A stretch of 64,000 nucleotides of DNA, from assembly GCA_028284345.1 (NCBI GenBank), contig JANQRY010000010.1, forward strand, positions 372,001-436,000, in the 5' to 3' direction. Within the stretch, counting starts at the first letter, position 1; each line of letters starts with the position of its first letter. Positions 8,874 through 17,393 of the stretch are shown piece after piece. A model generated the notes under the pieces. The model saw nothing but the letters and a program-made list of their open reading frames with translations. It was not told where the DNA came from and did not search any database. The position numbers and the translations under genes are program-made. The stretch comes from Hyphococcus sp. (lineage in GTDB: Bacteria > Pseudomonadota > Alphaproteobacteria > Caulobacterales > Parvularculaceae).

Positions 8874-11087
8874 TTAGCGATAGTTCCAACGCAGGACCGC
8901 GCCGATCGTGCGCGGCCGGGTCACCGAGCCGGCGAACGTAAACGGCGCGTTCAGGATACCGTATTCGTCAAACAGGTTTTTAGCGTAGACACCCACCTCA
9001 ACCTGATCCGTAACGTTGACGAAGGCGGTAAGATCAACAAGGTGATAGCCGCCTTTCTGTAAGGTCGATCCAAACGCAACCGGCGCCTCCGTCAAATAGC
9101 GGTGCAAAACGGTGAAACGCGGCTCCAGCGGAACATCGTCGAAATCGAAATTTAGACTGTTTGCCAGCACCCAGTCTGACGACCCCGGCAATGTGGTGCC
9201 TTCCGGAAACCCGCCGCCCGGCGCGAAGCTGTCCGGGAGCAAGCCGGAAAGCCTCGCATCCGTATACGAAACATTTGATGTGAACGATACATACCGTGTC
9301 GGGTTCACCGTAAGACTCAGTTCAACACCATCAATGTCGGCGCCGCCGCCGTTCACGGTAAACGCTCTGAAATCGAGCGGCGTGAAAAGACGCGCCTGCA
9401 GGTCTTTCCAGTCAATATGATACACGGCGAGATCGACCAGCACGGCACCGTCGCCCAGGTCAAACCGGGTTCCGATTTCAAAGTTTCGGGTCGAGTCGCT
9501 GTCGAACACCAACGGCAAATCCGGCGACGCGGCGGCGAAAATATTGATGCCGCCGATCCGGAAACCATTTGAGTACAGCGCATAAATCATGAAGTTGTCG
9601 CTCGGCTCGTAGGTCAGCGATACTTTCGGGATAAAGTCCGATTCCTTTGCAGCGCCGGGCTGAAAATCGAACGGCGGAATAAGATCGATGTTCTCCAGGA
9701 ATTGCAGTCGAGGCTCTGACTTGTATTCAAACACCCGCCCGCCGAACAACAAGGTGAAGTCCTCGGCAAACGTATACGAAATCTCGCCGAACAGCGCCAT
9801 TTCACGCACGTTCCCGTCGGCGATCGTGCGCTGGGTCTGGTCATCCGGCGCAATCACGCTGGCGGGCTGGCCGCCGAATTCACCCGGATTGGCGTCGATA
9901 TAGGCGCTGATGCCGTCAATGAAAGTAAAGTCGGTGCTGCTTGATTCCAGCTTTGTATAGTTTGCGCCAAGGAACCAGCGGAGCGGTCCGTCGCCAGTCG
10001 ACGCCAGCCTTATCTCCCCGTACCCGGTTTTTGTCTTGCCGGTCGAGAACGCCTGTTCCGCCGTCCCTGTACGCGGATCGATGCCAAAGAAAACGGAATT
10101 GTCGAAACTCAGATTGTTGTTTTTCTCAACATAACTGCCGAGCGCCGTCAGCGTCGCAAAGCCAAGCTCCTGCTCAATGCGCAGACTATGCAGCATGACA
10201 TCCGTGTCCTGAAACTCCAGCTCATTCGTTCCGCGTTCGAACGTTTCAGGATCTGCGTTGAAAACAACATATGTCTGATCGGCAAGATCAGATTCCTGAT
10301 ACATGCTCAGTGTGGAAATCTCCGTTGTGTCGTTAGGCGTGAAAACGATCGATCCGCGAAAACCCCGCACCCGCACGTCGTTGCTGCCCTCGACGCCCGC
10401 CAGCGTGTTGTCCAGATAGCCGGCGTCGAAGCGTTGCAAGGCGACGAGGCGCACGGCCAGTTTGTCTTCCACGACAGGCAAATTGATCATGCCCTTGACG
10501 GCGTAGCCCGGTTCGCCGGCGCGGCGCCGGGTTGAGATATTGCCTTCAAGCCCGGCGTCAAAGCCGCTGACATCGGCCTCGTTGACAACATAGTTCACCG
10601 CCCCGCCGAGCGACGACGAGCCGAACAGCGTGCCCTGAGGCCCGCGCAGCACCTCAACCTGATTCAAGTCGAAGGCGTCGATATCCGGAATGGCCAGGGG
10701 GAAGCCCGGTTCAATCAAGGGAATCTCATTAAGATAGTAACCGGTGGTGGCCTGATTGGCTTCGTGGAACGTTGTTGAAGCAACGCCGCGTATGACGACT
10801 TCTGAAACGCCCGGCTGGTAGTCGCTAAAAACGACGCCCGGCACGCGCGTGATGTAGTCGGAAAGGCTTTGCGCGGTTATCTCTTGCAGATTCTCTTCTG
10901 TAACGGCGCTGACCGATCCCGCAATCTCGCGAATGTTAGTATCGCGTTTGGTTCCCGATACGATGATAATATCGTCGCTTTCCGAATCGGCGCCGCCTTG
11001 GGCGAACGCGGCCGGCGACGCCGCTGTCAATGCAGCTATAGATCCGGCAAGCAGCAAGACGCGCTTCTTCGTGATGCGCTTGATCAT
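8874..11087 (-). CDS. TonB-dependent receptor
   Basis: An outer-membrane active transporter of 737 residues, normal length. Signal peptide MIKRITKKRVLLLAGSIAAL to AFAQ, a TonB-box-like stretch DDIIIVSGTKRD, a plug domain (SLSDYITRVPGVVFSDYQPG; VEVLRGPQGTLFGSSSLGGAVN), then a large barrel ending with an aromatic-rich C-terminal strand (RWNYR). GGAGGGG just upstream of the ATG supports the start. The plug is of the broad CirA/BtuB-like class used for many organic substrates, not clearly a siderophore type. The genes downstream (deacetylase, PD40-amidohydrolase) and the divergent AraC regulator suggest a specific organic ligand, possibly an acylated amine; this is inference. Confidence 0.9.
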   Translation of the reverse strand: MIKRITKKRVLLLAGSIAALTAASPAAFAQGGADSESDDIIIVSGTKRDTNIREIAGSVSAVTEENLQEITAQSLSDYITRVPGVVFSDYQPGVSEVVIRGVASTTFHEANQATTGYYLNEIPLIEPGFPLAIPDIDAFDLNQVEVLRGPQGTLFGSSSLGGAVNYVVNEADVSGFDAGLEGNISTRRRAGEPGYAVKGMINLPVVEDKLAVRLVALQRFDAGYLDNTLAGVEGSNDVRVRGFRGSIVFTPNDTTEISTLSMYQESDLADQTYVVFNADPETFERGTNELEFQDTDVMLHSLRIEQELGFATLTALGSYVEKNNNLSFDNSVFFGIDPRTGTAEQAFSTGKTKTGYGEIRLASTGDGPLRWFLGANYTKLESSSTDFTFIDGISAYIDANPGEFGGQPASVIAPDDQTQRTIADGNVREMALFGEISYTFAEDFTLLFGGRVFEYKSEPRLQFLENIDLIPPFDFQPGAAKESDFIPKVSLTYEPSDNFMIYALYSNGFRIGGINIFAAASPDLPLVFDSDSTRNFEIGTRFDLGDGAVLVDLAVYHIDWKDLQARLFTPLDFRAFTVNGGGADIDGVELSLTVNPTRYVSFTSNVSYTDARLSGLLPDSFAPGGGFPEGTTLPGSSDWVLANSLNFDFDDVPLEPRFTVLHRYLTEAPVAFGSTLQKGGYHLVDLTAFVNVTDQVEVGVYAKNLFDEYGILNAPFTFAGSVTRPRTIGAVLRWNYR

Positions 11088-11495
11088 ATTCCCCTCCGCT
11101 GTTCAGCATTTCGAGAGGACAATTCTATGGCGGTTTCCGGAAGACCGCTTATTGGGCAGGGTCATTCATTTACGCGGAACGGCCAGTCATTTGCACGGCG
11201 TGGATAAAACTATCCGAGTTTTGCTCGCCGCGAACAGTCGACATACGCATCATCACCGCGGGACAGAAACCCAACCAAACTGCAGAGAACAACTGTCGAG
11301 ACCGGGCCAAATAATTTCGTATGCGGGCCACGCCGCAATATCTCAACACGCTGTAATGTTCAAAAGTCAGATAGGTTTGCACAAGGAGCGCCTGTTTATT
11401 GCCTTAAACAAGGCGGCGCATCTGAGTTTTCAATTTTCAGAATCGCACAATCGGCCGCTATTGACTAGCCCTCGCCCCGTCACCATCATTTGATC
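11088..11495. promoter_or_regulatory. Divergent promoter region of TonB receptor and AraC gene
   Basis: About 400 bases between divergently transcribed genes. It contains a perfect heptamer repeat 21 bases apart (11303-11309 and 11324-11330), listed separately, and an inverted TGTTTA/TAAACA pair at 11393-11398 and 11405-11410. No gene is apparent. Confidence 0.5.
11303..11330. promoter_or_regulatory. Putative AraC operator: CGGGCCA repeated 21 bp apart
   Basis: CGGGCCA occurs at 11303-11309 and again at 11324-11330, so the half-sites lie on the same face of the helix two turns apart, the usual geometry for AraC-family proteins. It lies between the divergent TonB receptor and AraC genes. A similar pair with the same spacing precedes the other AraC-controlled operon (18427-18454). 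Binding is inferred. Confidence 0.45.
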
Positions 11496-12284
11496 ATGTT
11501 GAATTTTGGTTCAACGGTCTTCGGCGTCGATCGCCGGGAATTCGTGCCGATCGCGTGCCGTCCTGTCATAGCCTACGAAGACAAGTTTCCTCGGGGCTAC
11601 GTCTATCCGGAACACACCCACGACCGCGCGCAGCTTTCCTTCTCGCTCAGCGGCGTCATGTCCGTTTTGACCGAACACGCCAGTTTCATCCTGCCGCCGG
11701 GCAGAGCCATCTGGATTCCCGCCAAAACCCGCCATCAAGTCGCCTGCCGCAGCGCCATGCATTTCCAGATCGCCTATATCGACCCCGACATCGGCGAACA
11801 GCCCGAAACTTGTCGCGTTTTTGATGTCTCGCCGCTTGTGCGTGGACTGATCCACGAAATTACGGCGTTTGATCTCAATTACGACCTGGCCGGACGCGAA
11901 GGGCGCATCATCAAACTTCTGCTCGAAGAAATCGTGCGCATGCCCCTTTTGTCGGTGCGCGCCATCATGCCTAGCGATCCCCGGCTGCGCCAGATCTGCG
12001 ACGCAATTATGGCGGACCCGTCGGACAACCGCGAAATATCCGCATGGGCTGAAATCGCCGGCATGAGCCGGCGCAGTTTCACCCGCCACTTCAAACAGGA
12101 AACAGGCATGGGACTGGCGGCCTGGCGTCAACAGGTGCGCCTGATGGAAGCCGCCGCCCGTTTGTCGTCGGGAGAATCCGTTACAAGCGTCGCCCTCGCC
12201 GTCGGATATGAAAGCCCTGGCGCCTTCACAACGGCGTTCCAGCGCGCCTTTGGAACGCCTCCCAGCGCGTTTCGCGAGCGCTAA
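11496..12284 (+). CDS. AraC-family regulator with cupin sensor domain
   Basis: About 262 residues. The N-terminal half is a cupin-like ligand domain (PEHTHDRAQLSFSLSGVM; LPPGRAIWIPAKTRHQV), the C-terminal half the paired helix-turn-helix AraC domain (EIAGMSRRSFTRHFKQETG and SVALAVGYESPGAFTTAFQRAF). It resembles the well-known group of short cupin-AraC activators. I use ATG at 11496 rather than the TTG two codons earlier; no good Shine-Dalgarno is visible for either. It is divergent from the TonB receptor-deacetylase-amidohydrolase set, which it probably controls. It is a clear paralogue of the regulator at 18564-19340, sharing the same domain plan and many identical blocks. Confidence 0.88.
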   Translation: MLNFGSTVFGVDRREFVPIACRPVIAYEDKFPRGYVYPEHTHDRAQLSFSLSGVMSVLTEHASFILPPGRAIWIPAKTRHQVACRSAMHFQIAYIDPDIGEQPETCRVFDVSPLVRGLIHEITAFDLNYDLAGREGRIIKLLLEEIVRMPLLSVRAIMPSDPRLRQICDAIMADPSDNREISAWAEIAGMSRRSFTRHFKQETGMGLAAWRQQVRLMEAAARLSSGESVTSVALAVGYESPGAFTTAFQRAFGTPPSAFRER

Positions 12285-12320
12285 TTCCATAAACGGTAAA
12301 ACAGACCCTCGGAGAAGCCC

Positions 12321-13733
12321 TTATACGGTCTCTTCACGCGAACGACTTTTTTGCGTCGCATCGCGAACAAAGGCATTCGCTTCACGCGCGATCTCACCGG
12401 AAAAAAAGTAAAGCCCGATAATATTCGGAATGGCGAGCAGAAAAAACAGGCTGTCGATAATATTCACGGCCGTCGAAACATTGATCACCGCGCCGATGGG
12501 CAACGCGCTGCAGAAAAAGAGCATATAGAGACGCGACAGGACTCTCGACTCGCCGGCGAGGAATTTCCACGCCTGCAACGCGTAGTAGCCCGTTGCAATA
12601 ATTGTCGAGAAGGCAAACAAGAACACGGCGACCGCAAGAACGTAAGGGAACCAGACCGAAACGGTTCCAAACGCCGCAGACGTCATGGCGATGTCGTTCA
12701 TGCCGAGTTTCCACGCGCCGGATACGACGATTGCGAGCGCGGTCGCGGAACAGATGACGACCGTATCGATGAAGGGCTCCAATAGCGCAACACAACCTTC
12801 GGATGCGGGCTCGCGCGTTTTGGCGACGGCGTGCGCAATTGCCGACGACCCAACCCCTGCTTCGCTCGAATAGATCGCCCGCCGCATGCCCGCAACGAAC
12901 GCCCCGAGAACGCCGCCATGTATGGCCGTCGGATTAAACGCTTCCGTTACAATCACCCAGACAGCGGATGGAATCTGCGCGACGTTCACGGCAAGAATGA
13001 TCAGAACCCCAATGACATAGAGGCCGCCCATGAACGGCACCAATGTGGACGTGACGCGCGCGATGGACGTAACGCCGCCGATCAAAACAACGCCGGCCGC
13101 CGTCGCGATAAACAACCCGTAGATCAAGGCCGCAATCTTGTCTTCGCCGAACCCCATAATGACGTTCAGTTGAGAGTAGGACTGATTGACCTGAATAATC
13201 TGGATGAAAGCGAAGATCGCAAAAAACGCGTAGACGCCGCCAAGGACCTTTCCAAGGCGCGCCTTGCCCCGCGCCGCAAAAGCATTTCTCAAACTCCACA
13301 TCGGCCCGCCCGTATAACGACCGTCATGGGTGACTTGCCGGTATTTCACAGCAAGCGTGACCTCTGCGAATTTCAAACTCATCGCAAAGAAGCCGATCAC
13401 AAACATCCAGAACGCGGCGCCCGGTCCGCCAAGAGAGATCGCAATCGCCACGCCGGCGATATTGCCGAGACCGACAGTTCCCGACAGCGCTGTCGCCAGC
13501 GCCGCCTGTTGAGAAATTTCGCCTGGCGCGGAAGCGTCCGCCCTTTTGCCGCGAACAATGTCAATCGCCAGCGGGGTGGCGCGCAAATTTAAAAACCCCA
13601 GCCGAAGCGTGAAGAAAACCATCGCGACGGCGAGCCAGAGGACAATGAGCTGGACGTTGACGCCGGCAATTTGCACGGATGCAAAGACCGTTTGCACAAG
13701 GGCGGCGGAGAAGGCGTCAATGGCGTCTAGCAT
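12321..13733 (-). CDS. Alanine/glycine:cation symporter (AGCS family)
   Basis: A polytopic inner-membrane protein of 470 residues, normal for the family, which imports alanine, glycine or related amino acids with sodium or protons. The family stretch EISQQAALATALSGTVGLGNIAG is present (written here only in parts: AALATALSGTVGLGNIAG), followed by GGPGAAFWMFV and RYTGGPMW, and about ten hydrophobic segments. It is the last gene of a minus-strand operon, 69 bases after the P5C dehydrogenase gene, so it may import the amino acid that the dehydrogenase pathway uses. Substrate is not certain from sequence. Confidence 0.9.
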   Translation of the reverse strand: MLDAIDAFSAALVQTVFASVQIAGVNVQLIVLWLAVAMVFFTLRLGFLNLRATPLAIDIVRGKRADASAPGEISQQAALATALSGTVGLGNIAGVAIAISLGGPGAAFWMFVIGFFAMSLKFAEVTLAVKYRQVTHDGRYTGGPMWSLRNAFAARGKARLGKVLGGVYAFFAIFAFIQIIQVNQSYSQLNVIMGFGEDKIAALIYGLFIATAAGVVLIGGVTSIARVTSTLVPFMGGLYVIGVLIILAVNVAQIPSAVWVIVTEAFNPTAIHGGVLGAFVAGMRRAIYSSEAGVGSSAIAHAVAKTREPASEGCVALLEPFIDTVVICSATALAIVVSGAWKLGMNDIAMTSAAFGTVSVWFPYVLAVAVFLFAFSTIIATGYYALQAWKFLAGESRVLSRLYMLFFCSALPIGAVINVSTAVNIIDSLFFLLAIPNIIGLYFFSGEIAREANAFVRDATQKSRSREETV

Positions 13734-13802
13734 TTCCGGATCTTCGCTTCTCCTTCCCCGGCTTTAACCGCTGCATCCACTCTTAAGGGATCGAAATCTC
13801 TT

Positions 13803-15449
13803 TCAGGGGGAATCGGCATGCGCCATATAGGGATAGCGATAGTCTGTCGGCGGATTGAACGTTTCCTTGATCGTGCGCGGCGACGTCCAGCGGACAAGAT
13901 TCCATAGCGATCCCGCCTTGTCATTGGTGCCGGAGGCGCGTCCGCCGCCGAAGGGCTGCTGCCCGACAACGGCGCCGGTCGGTTTGTCGTTAATGTAAAA
14001 ATTTCCCGCCGCATATCGAAGCCGGTCAGACGCCTGATTGACCGCATTCTGGTCTTGCGCAAACACAGCGCCTGTAAGGCCATAGACGCTGTTTCGGTCG
14101 ATAAGCGCCAGCGCCGTGTCGTAATCGTCATAGGCAAAGCCGGTTGTGATCGGTCCGAAGAATTCTTCGCTCATGAAACGGGAACCCGGATCGGCGCTTT
14201 CCAGTAAGGTCGGCTCGACAAAATAGCCCGTCGTTCGGTCGCGCCCGCCGCCAGCGACAATGGCGATGTCAGGATCGTCCGCCGCGGCGGCTAATACAGC
14301 GTCATGCCGTTCCCATGCGGCGCTGTGGATCACTGCTCCCATGAAATTGCTGAAATCGGCAACGTCGCCCATTTTGATGGTTTTGATCTGCGCCGCCAAC
14401 CGGTCTTTCAGCTGCAGCCAGGCCGCCTTCGGCGCGAAGATGCGGGAGGCGGCGGAACATTTCTGTCCCTGATACTCAAAAGCGCCGCGGATGATCGCCG
14501 TCGCCGCGGCGTCCATGTCCGCGCTTTCATGGATGAGCACGAAATTCTTGCCGCCGGTTTCCCCGACCAGCCGCGGATAGTTCTTATATCGGCCATCGGC
14601 GATCTTCCGGCTGATGGCGCGATAAACGGCTGTTGAACCGGTGAAGTGAACGCCAGCGAGGTCTTCGCTGGCGAAAGCGACATTGGAAACTGCCTCTGCG
14701 TCTCCGTTGACGAGGTTGATTACGCCGGGCGGCAATCCCGCCTCCTCCAGAACCGCCATGACGTAATGCGCCGACAGCATGGCGTGCGGCGAGGGCTTCC
14801 ATAAAACCGTATTGCCCATAAGCGCCGGCGCCGTGGGAAGATTGCCGGCGATCGCCGTGAAGTTGAACGGCGTAATGGCGTAGACAAATCCTTCAAGCGG
14901 TCGGTAGTCGGCGCGGTTCCAGACGCCCTCGGCGGAAATGGGCTGCTCGGCGTAAAGACGCGCCATGAAATAAACGTTGAAGCGCCAGAAATCGGCGAGC
15001 TCCGCCGCGGAGTCGATTTCGGCCTGATGCGCGGTTTTGGACTGGCCCAGCATGGTCGCCGCATTCAGCCGCGCCCGCCATGGGCCGGACAAAAGATCAG
15101 CGGCTTTCAGAAAAACGGCCGCGCGCCGGCGCCAGTCCGTTCTCGACCAGCTTTCATGGGCCTTGAGCGCAGCGTCAATGGCTCTTTGCGTTTCAGCCGC
15201 GCCGCCCTGATGGGCTTTCGCAAGAACATGGCCATGATCATGCGGACAGACCGCATCTTTCAAGACGCCGGTTTCGACGGGCTCCCCATCAATAACCAGC
15301 GGCGCCTCAACGCATGTCGACAGCATGGATTCAAGCTCGCGCTTGAGCGCGTCGCGTTCCGGCGAACCGGGCGCATAATCATGGACAGGTTCGTTTCGCG
15401 GCAGCGGCGCCCCGGCAAGTCCGGACTCGCTGAAAGTCGCCTGGCTCAT
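13803..15449 (-). CDS. pruA: L-glutamate gamma-semialdehyde (P5C) dehydrogenase
   Basis: An aldehyde dehydrogenase of 548 residues that oxidises glutamate-5-semialdehyde to glutamate with NAD+, the second step of proline breakdown, in the cytoplasm. Seen are the catalytic Cys in EYQGQKCSAASR, the general-base Glu in VGETGGKN, the cofactor region ITPFNFTAIAGNLPTAPAL and the C-terminal QQPFGGGRASGTNDKAG; these fit the single-domain, ALDH4-like type and not the bifunctional PutA. I prefer the ATG at 15449 (MSQATFSES) over one five codons earlier. It begins six bases after the OprB stop, and the symporter follows. No proline dehydrogenase is in the window, so another source of the semialdehyde (ornithine, hydroxyproline) is possible. 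Confidence 0.88.
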   Translation of the reverse strand: MSQATFSESGLAGAPLPRNEPVHDYAPGSPERDALKRELESMLSTCVEAPLVIDGEPVETGVLKDAVCPHDHGHVLAKAHQGGAAETQRAIDAALKAHESWSRTDWRRRAAVFLKAADLLSGPWRARLNAATMLGQSKTAHQAEIDSAAELADFWRFNVYFMARLYAEQPISAEGVWNRADYRPLEGFVYAITPFNFTAIAGNLPTAPALMGNTVLWKPSPHAMLSAHYVMAVLEEAGLPPGVINLVNGDAEAVSNVAFASEDLAGVHFTGSTAVYRAISRKIADGRYKNYPRLVGETGGKNFVLIHESADMDAAATAIIRGAFEYQGQKCSAASRIFAPKAAWLQLKDRLAAQIKTIKMGDVADFSNFMGAVIHSAAWERHDAVLAAAADDPDIAIVAGGGRDRTTGYFVEPTLLESADPGSRFMSEEFFGPITTGFAYDDYDTALALIDRNSVYGLTGAVFAQDQNAVNQASDRLRYAAGNFYINDKPTGAVVGQQPFGGGRASGTNDKAGSLWNLVRWTSPRTIKETFNPPTDYRYPYMAHADSP

Positions 15450-15454
15450 GGCGA

Positions 15455-16675
15455 TCAATTCCACTCCCGATGCAGGACAAAGCGCATGCCGACGGCAAGC
15501 GCGTTTTCCGTAAACGGATCAAGCGACGGGTTGACGACATATTGCAGATTGGGCTGGAGCTGGAGCCACGGCGTGATCGCGGCGCTGTATGTCAGCTCCA
15601 CCGCGACTTCCGCCTTGTCCGTCAAGGGCGTTGCATCGCGATAGTTGTCAGACGCGAAAGCCGCCGCAACGCCGAGCCCCAGTTGATCCTCCGGTCTTTG
15701 CGCGAAAGGCCCCGTATAAACCAGCCCGGCGCTCGCAAACCGGTCAAACATATTGATCGCGCCGTCTGCCGCGCCCAGGCGGAAAAATCCATCAAGGCCG
15801 CGCCCCTCTTCGCCGTCAGATATGAGGCGCGTTTCGCCGCGCAGGTAAAATCCGTCATTGCTGTCGCTGCGCCCGCCGTCCCAGGTGTCGAACGAGGACG
15901 TGTAGCGCCAGTAGCCCGCAAGCAATTTGCCGCCCGGTATCGACAGCTCTACTTCGGCGACGCCAAGCGCGCCCTCATCTTCGGAGAGTTTGACGGTCGT
16001 GCGCCGCGGCCGCTCAGGATCGCCCGGAACCGCATCGAGCAGCGCCGCCCTGATTGTCCAACGCGGCGTAATCTCCGCCTGAAATCGAACCGCCAGCGAC
16101 GTCACCGGAAAAATAGAAGGCGCGTTCTCGCCGCTCTGCGAAAAATCGGTCCCGATGCCGTGGGCGCTGCCGAGGAACAGCCCGCTTGCCTCAAGCGCGT
16201 CAAATTCCGAATTGAGATCGTAAAGGCCCGCTTTTATCGACGCGCCGTCGCCAAAGTCCTGCTCGATCCAGGCTTCGTAAAGCCGCACAGCACGAACGCC
16301 CGTTTCAATATTGCTGATCACTTGCGCGTCGCCGGTAAGCTCGCTCAGGGACTTGCCGTTATTGTAAAGCCCGTAAACAAAAATGCGCGCGCCCTCCCAG
16401 CCGGCAAGCGCCTCAAGATCCGCTTCAAGCGTCAGGTCGAGATTGTCGAGATAGCGCTCGCCGCGCGCCAGGCCGCCGGAAACATTGGACCAAACATCGC
16501 CGGTATAGGCGGCGCCGATCTTGAGTGCGGATTCGTCCTCTGCCGGCGCGTCGGAAAGCTCGCCCGCAATTGTCGTTTCAATGGCGGCGAAACACGCGAC
16601 GAACAACTTGATTGTCGTGCGCCTATGCGTCGGCTTCGGCGCAAGAAACGCCCGTTTTTTTGAGTGTGTTCCCAT
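15455..16675 (-). CDS. OprB-family carbohydrate-selective porin
   Basis: An outer-membrane barrel of about 406 residues. After a basic N-terminus (MGTHSKKRAF) and a hydrophobic segment (IKLFVACFAAIETTIAG), the protein has OprB-type features: early VWSNVSGGLARGERYLDNLD, ARIFVYGLYNNG, EAWIEQDF, KAGLYDLNSEFD and a C-terminal strand ending RFVLHREW. The ATG at 16675 is preferred over an upstream TTG. The family forms diffusion pores for sugars, but many members serve other small solutes. Gene order hydrolase-PaiB-OprB-P5C dehydrogenase-symporter suggests uptake of the same nutrient used downstream. Confidence 0.82.
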   Translation of the reverse strand: MGTHSKKRAFLAPKPTHRRTTIKLFVACFAAIETTIAGELSDAPAEDESALKIGAAYTGDVWSNVSGGLARGERYLDNLDLTLEADLEALAGWEGARIFVYGLYNNGKSLSELTGDAQVISNIETGVRAVRLYEAWIEQDFGDGASIKAGLYDLNSEFDALEASGLFLGSAHGIGTDFSQSGENAPSIFPVTSLAVRFQAEITPRWTIRAALLDAVPGDPERPRRTTVKLSEDEGALGVAEVELSIPGGKLLAGYWRYTSSFDTWDGGRSDSNDGFYLRGETRLISDGEEGRGLDGFFRLGAADGAINMFDRFASAGLVYTGPFAQRPEDQLGLGVAAAFASDNYRDATPLTDKAEVAVELTYSAAITPWLQLQPNLQYVVNPSLDPFTENALAVGMRFVLHREWN

Positions 16676-16736
16676 GATATCGAGCGCTCGCTTAGCCAAC
16701 GAGAAACCTAACAGGCGCCGACGCGTTTTACGCGTT

Positions 16737-16768
16737 CAAATGGCCCGATATCTTTCTCAAATGGGCCA
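16737..16768. promoter_or_regulatory. Candidate operator upstream of the OprB gene
   Basis: TCAAATGG occurs at 16736-16743 and again at 16757-16764, 21 bases apart, and the same stretch contains ATGGCCC and GGGCCAT as an inverted pair. It lies between the PaiB-like and OprB genes. The TGGGCCA at 16762-16768 matches the heptamers found in the two AraC intergenic regions. Function is inferred. Confidence 0.35.
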
Positions 16769-16777
16769 TCCCGCACA

Positions 16778-17374
16778 TCATTGCCGGCGGCGGAACGCTC
16801 GCATCCAGCGTGCGAGGTCCGGCGCCGGAAGGCCCGCGAGAATTTCGTCAAAGGCGCCCGCGCTTTCATCCTGCCCGAGTTTGAAGCGGGCGCGGATCGC
16901 GGTTATCTGAGCCCGAAAGCCGATAACCCGACGGCGCAACGAATCGTAGCGCTCGCCCAAATGCGCGACGGTCCAGGGGTCGGCGCGACCCGCCTCCATA
17001 TGGGCGACCAGCGTCTCAAGCGCTTCGTCGGTAAGGCTGTCGTCAAGCGCGACGTCGCCGTCAATCTGAACCGACGCATAGTTCCAGGTCGGCGCCCAGT
17101 TTTTGTCGCTGAGATGCTCCGGCGAGATATAGCCGTGCGGGCCGAGGAATAGAAACCGCGCCGAGGGCCGCGCCTTGAAGGCTTCCGCCAGAGCATGGTG
17201 TTTCGGAACATGACCCAAGAGCGACGTCGGCGCGCCGTCTGCATCGCATTCGACAAGCATGGGAAGCAGCGCCGGGAATGTGCGTTGATCCTCAGGGACG
17301 ATCCAAGCGACCGGATTTTCGCGGATCAGTTTGAGGACATCGTCGTTTTCGTATTTTTCAAAAATGTGGGGCAA
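16778..17374 (-). CDS. PaiB-like FMN-binding protein
   Basis: 198 residues, normal for the PaiB family (FMN-binding split-barrel proteins, one of which in Bacillus is a negative regulator linked to polyamine acetylation and protease genes). Seen are the N-terminal MPHIFEKYENDDVLKLIREN, the region PALLPMLVECD followed by LLGHVPKHHALAEAF, and PHGYISPEHL with the tryptophan-rich APTWNYASVQ, all typical. The likely start is a TTG at 17374 with no strong Shine-Dalgarno. It lies 19 bases after the hydrolase gene and before the OprB gene. No PaiA-type acetyltransferase is in the window. Whether it regulates or acts as a flavin enzyme cannot be told. Confidence 0.82.
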   Translation of the reverse strand: MPHIFEKYENDDVLKLIRENPVAWIVPEDQRTFPALLPMLVECDADGAPTSLLGHVPKHHALAEAFKARPSARFLFLGPHGYISPEHLSDKNWAPTWNYASVQIDGDVALDDSLTDEALETLVAHMEAGRADPWTVAHLGERYDSLRRRVIGFRAQITAIRARFKLGQDESAGAFDEILAGLPAPDLARWMRAFRRRQ

Positions 17375-17393
17375 GAAGGCAATCGCAACACTG

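Noticed and set aside
15470-16663. Plus-strand open frame of 397 codons
   Set aside because: It is antisense to the OprB porin gene; the translation is Arg-rich without recognisable motifs.
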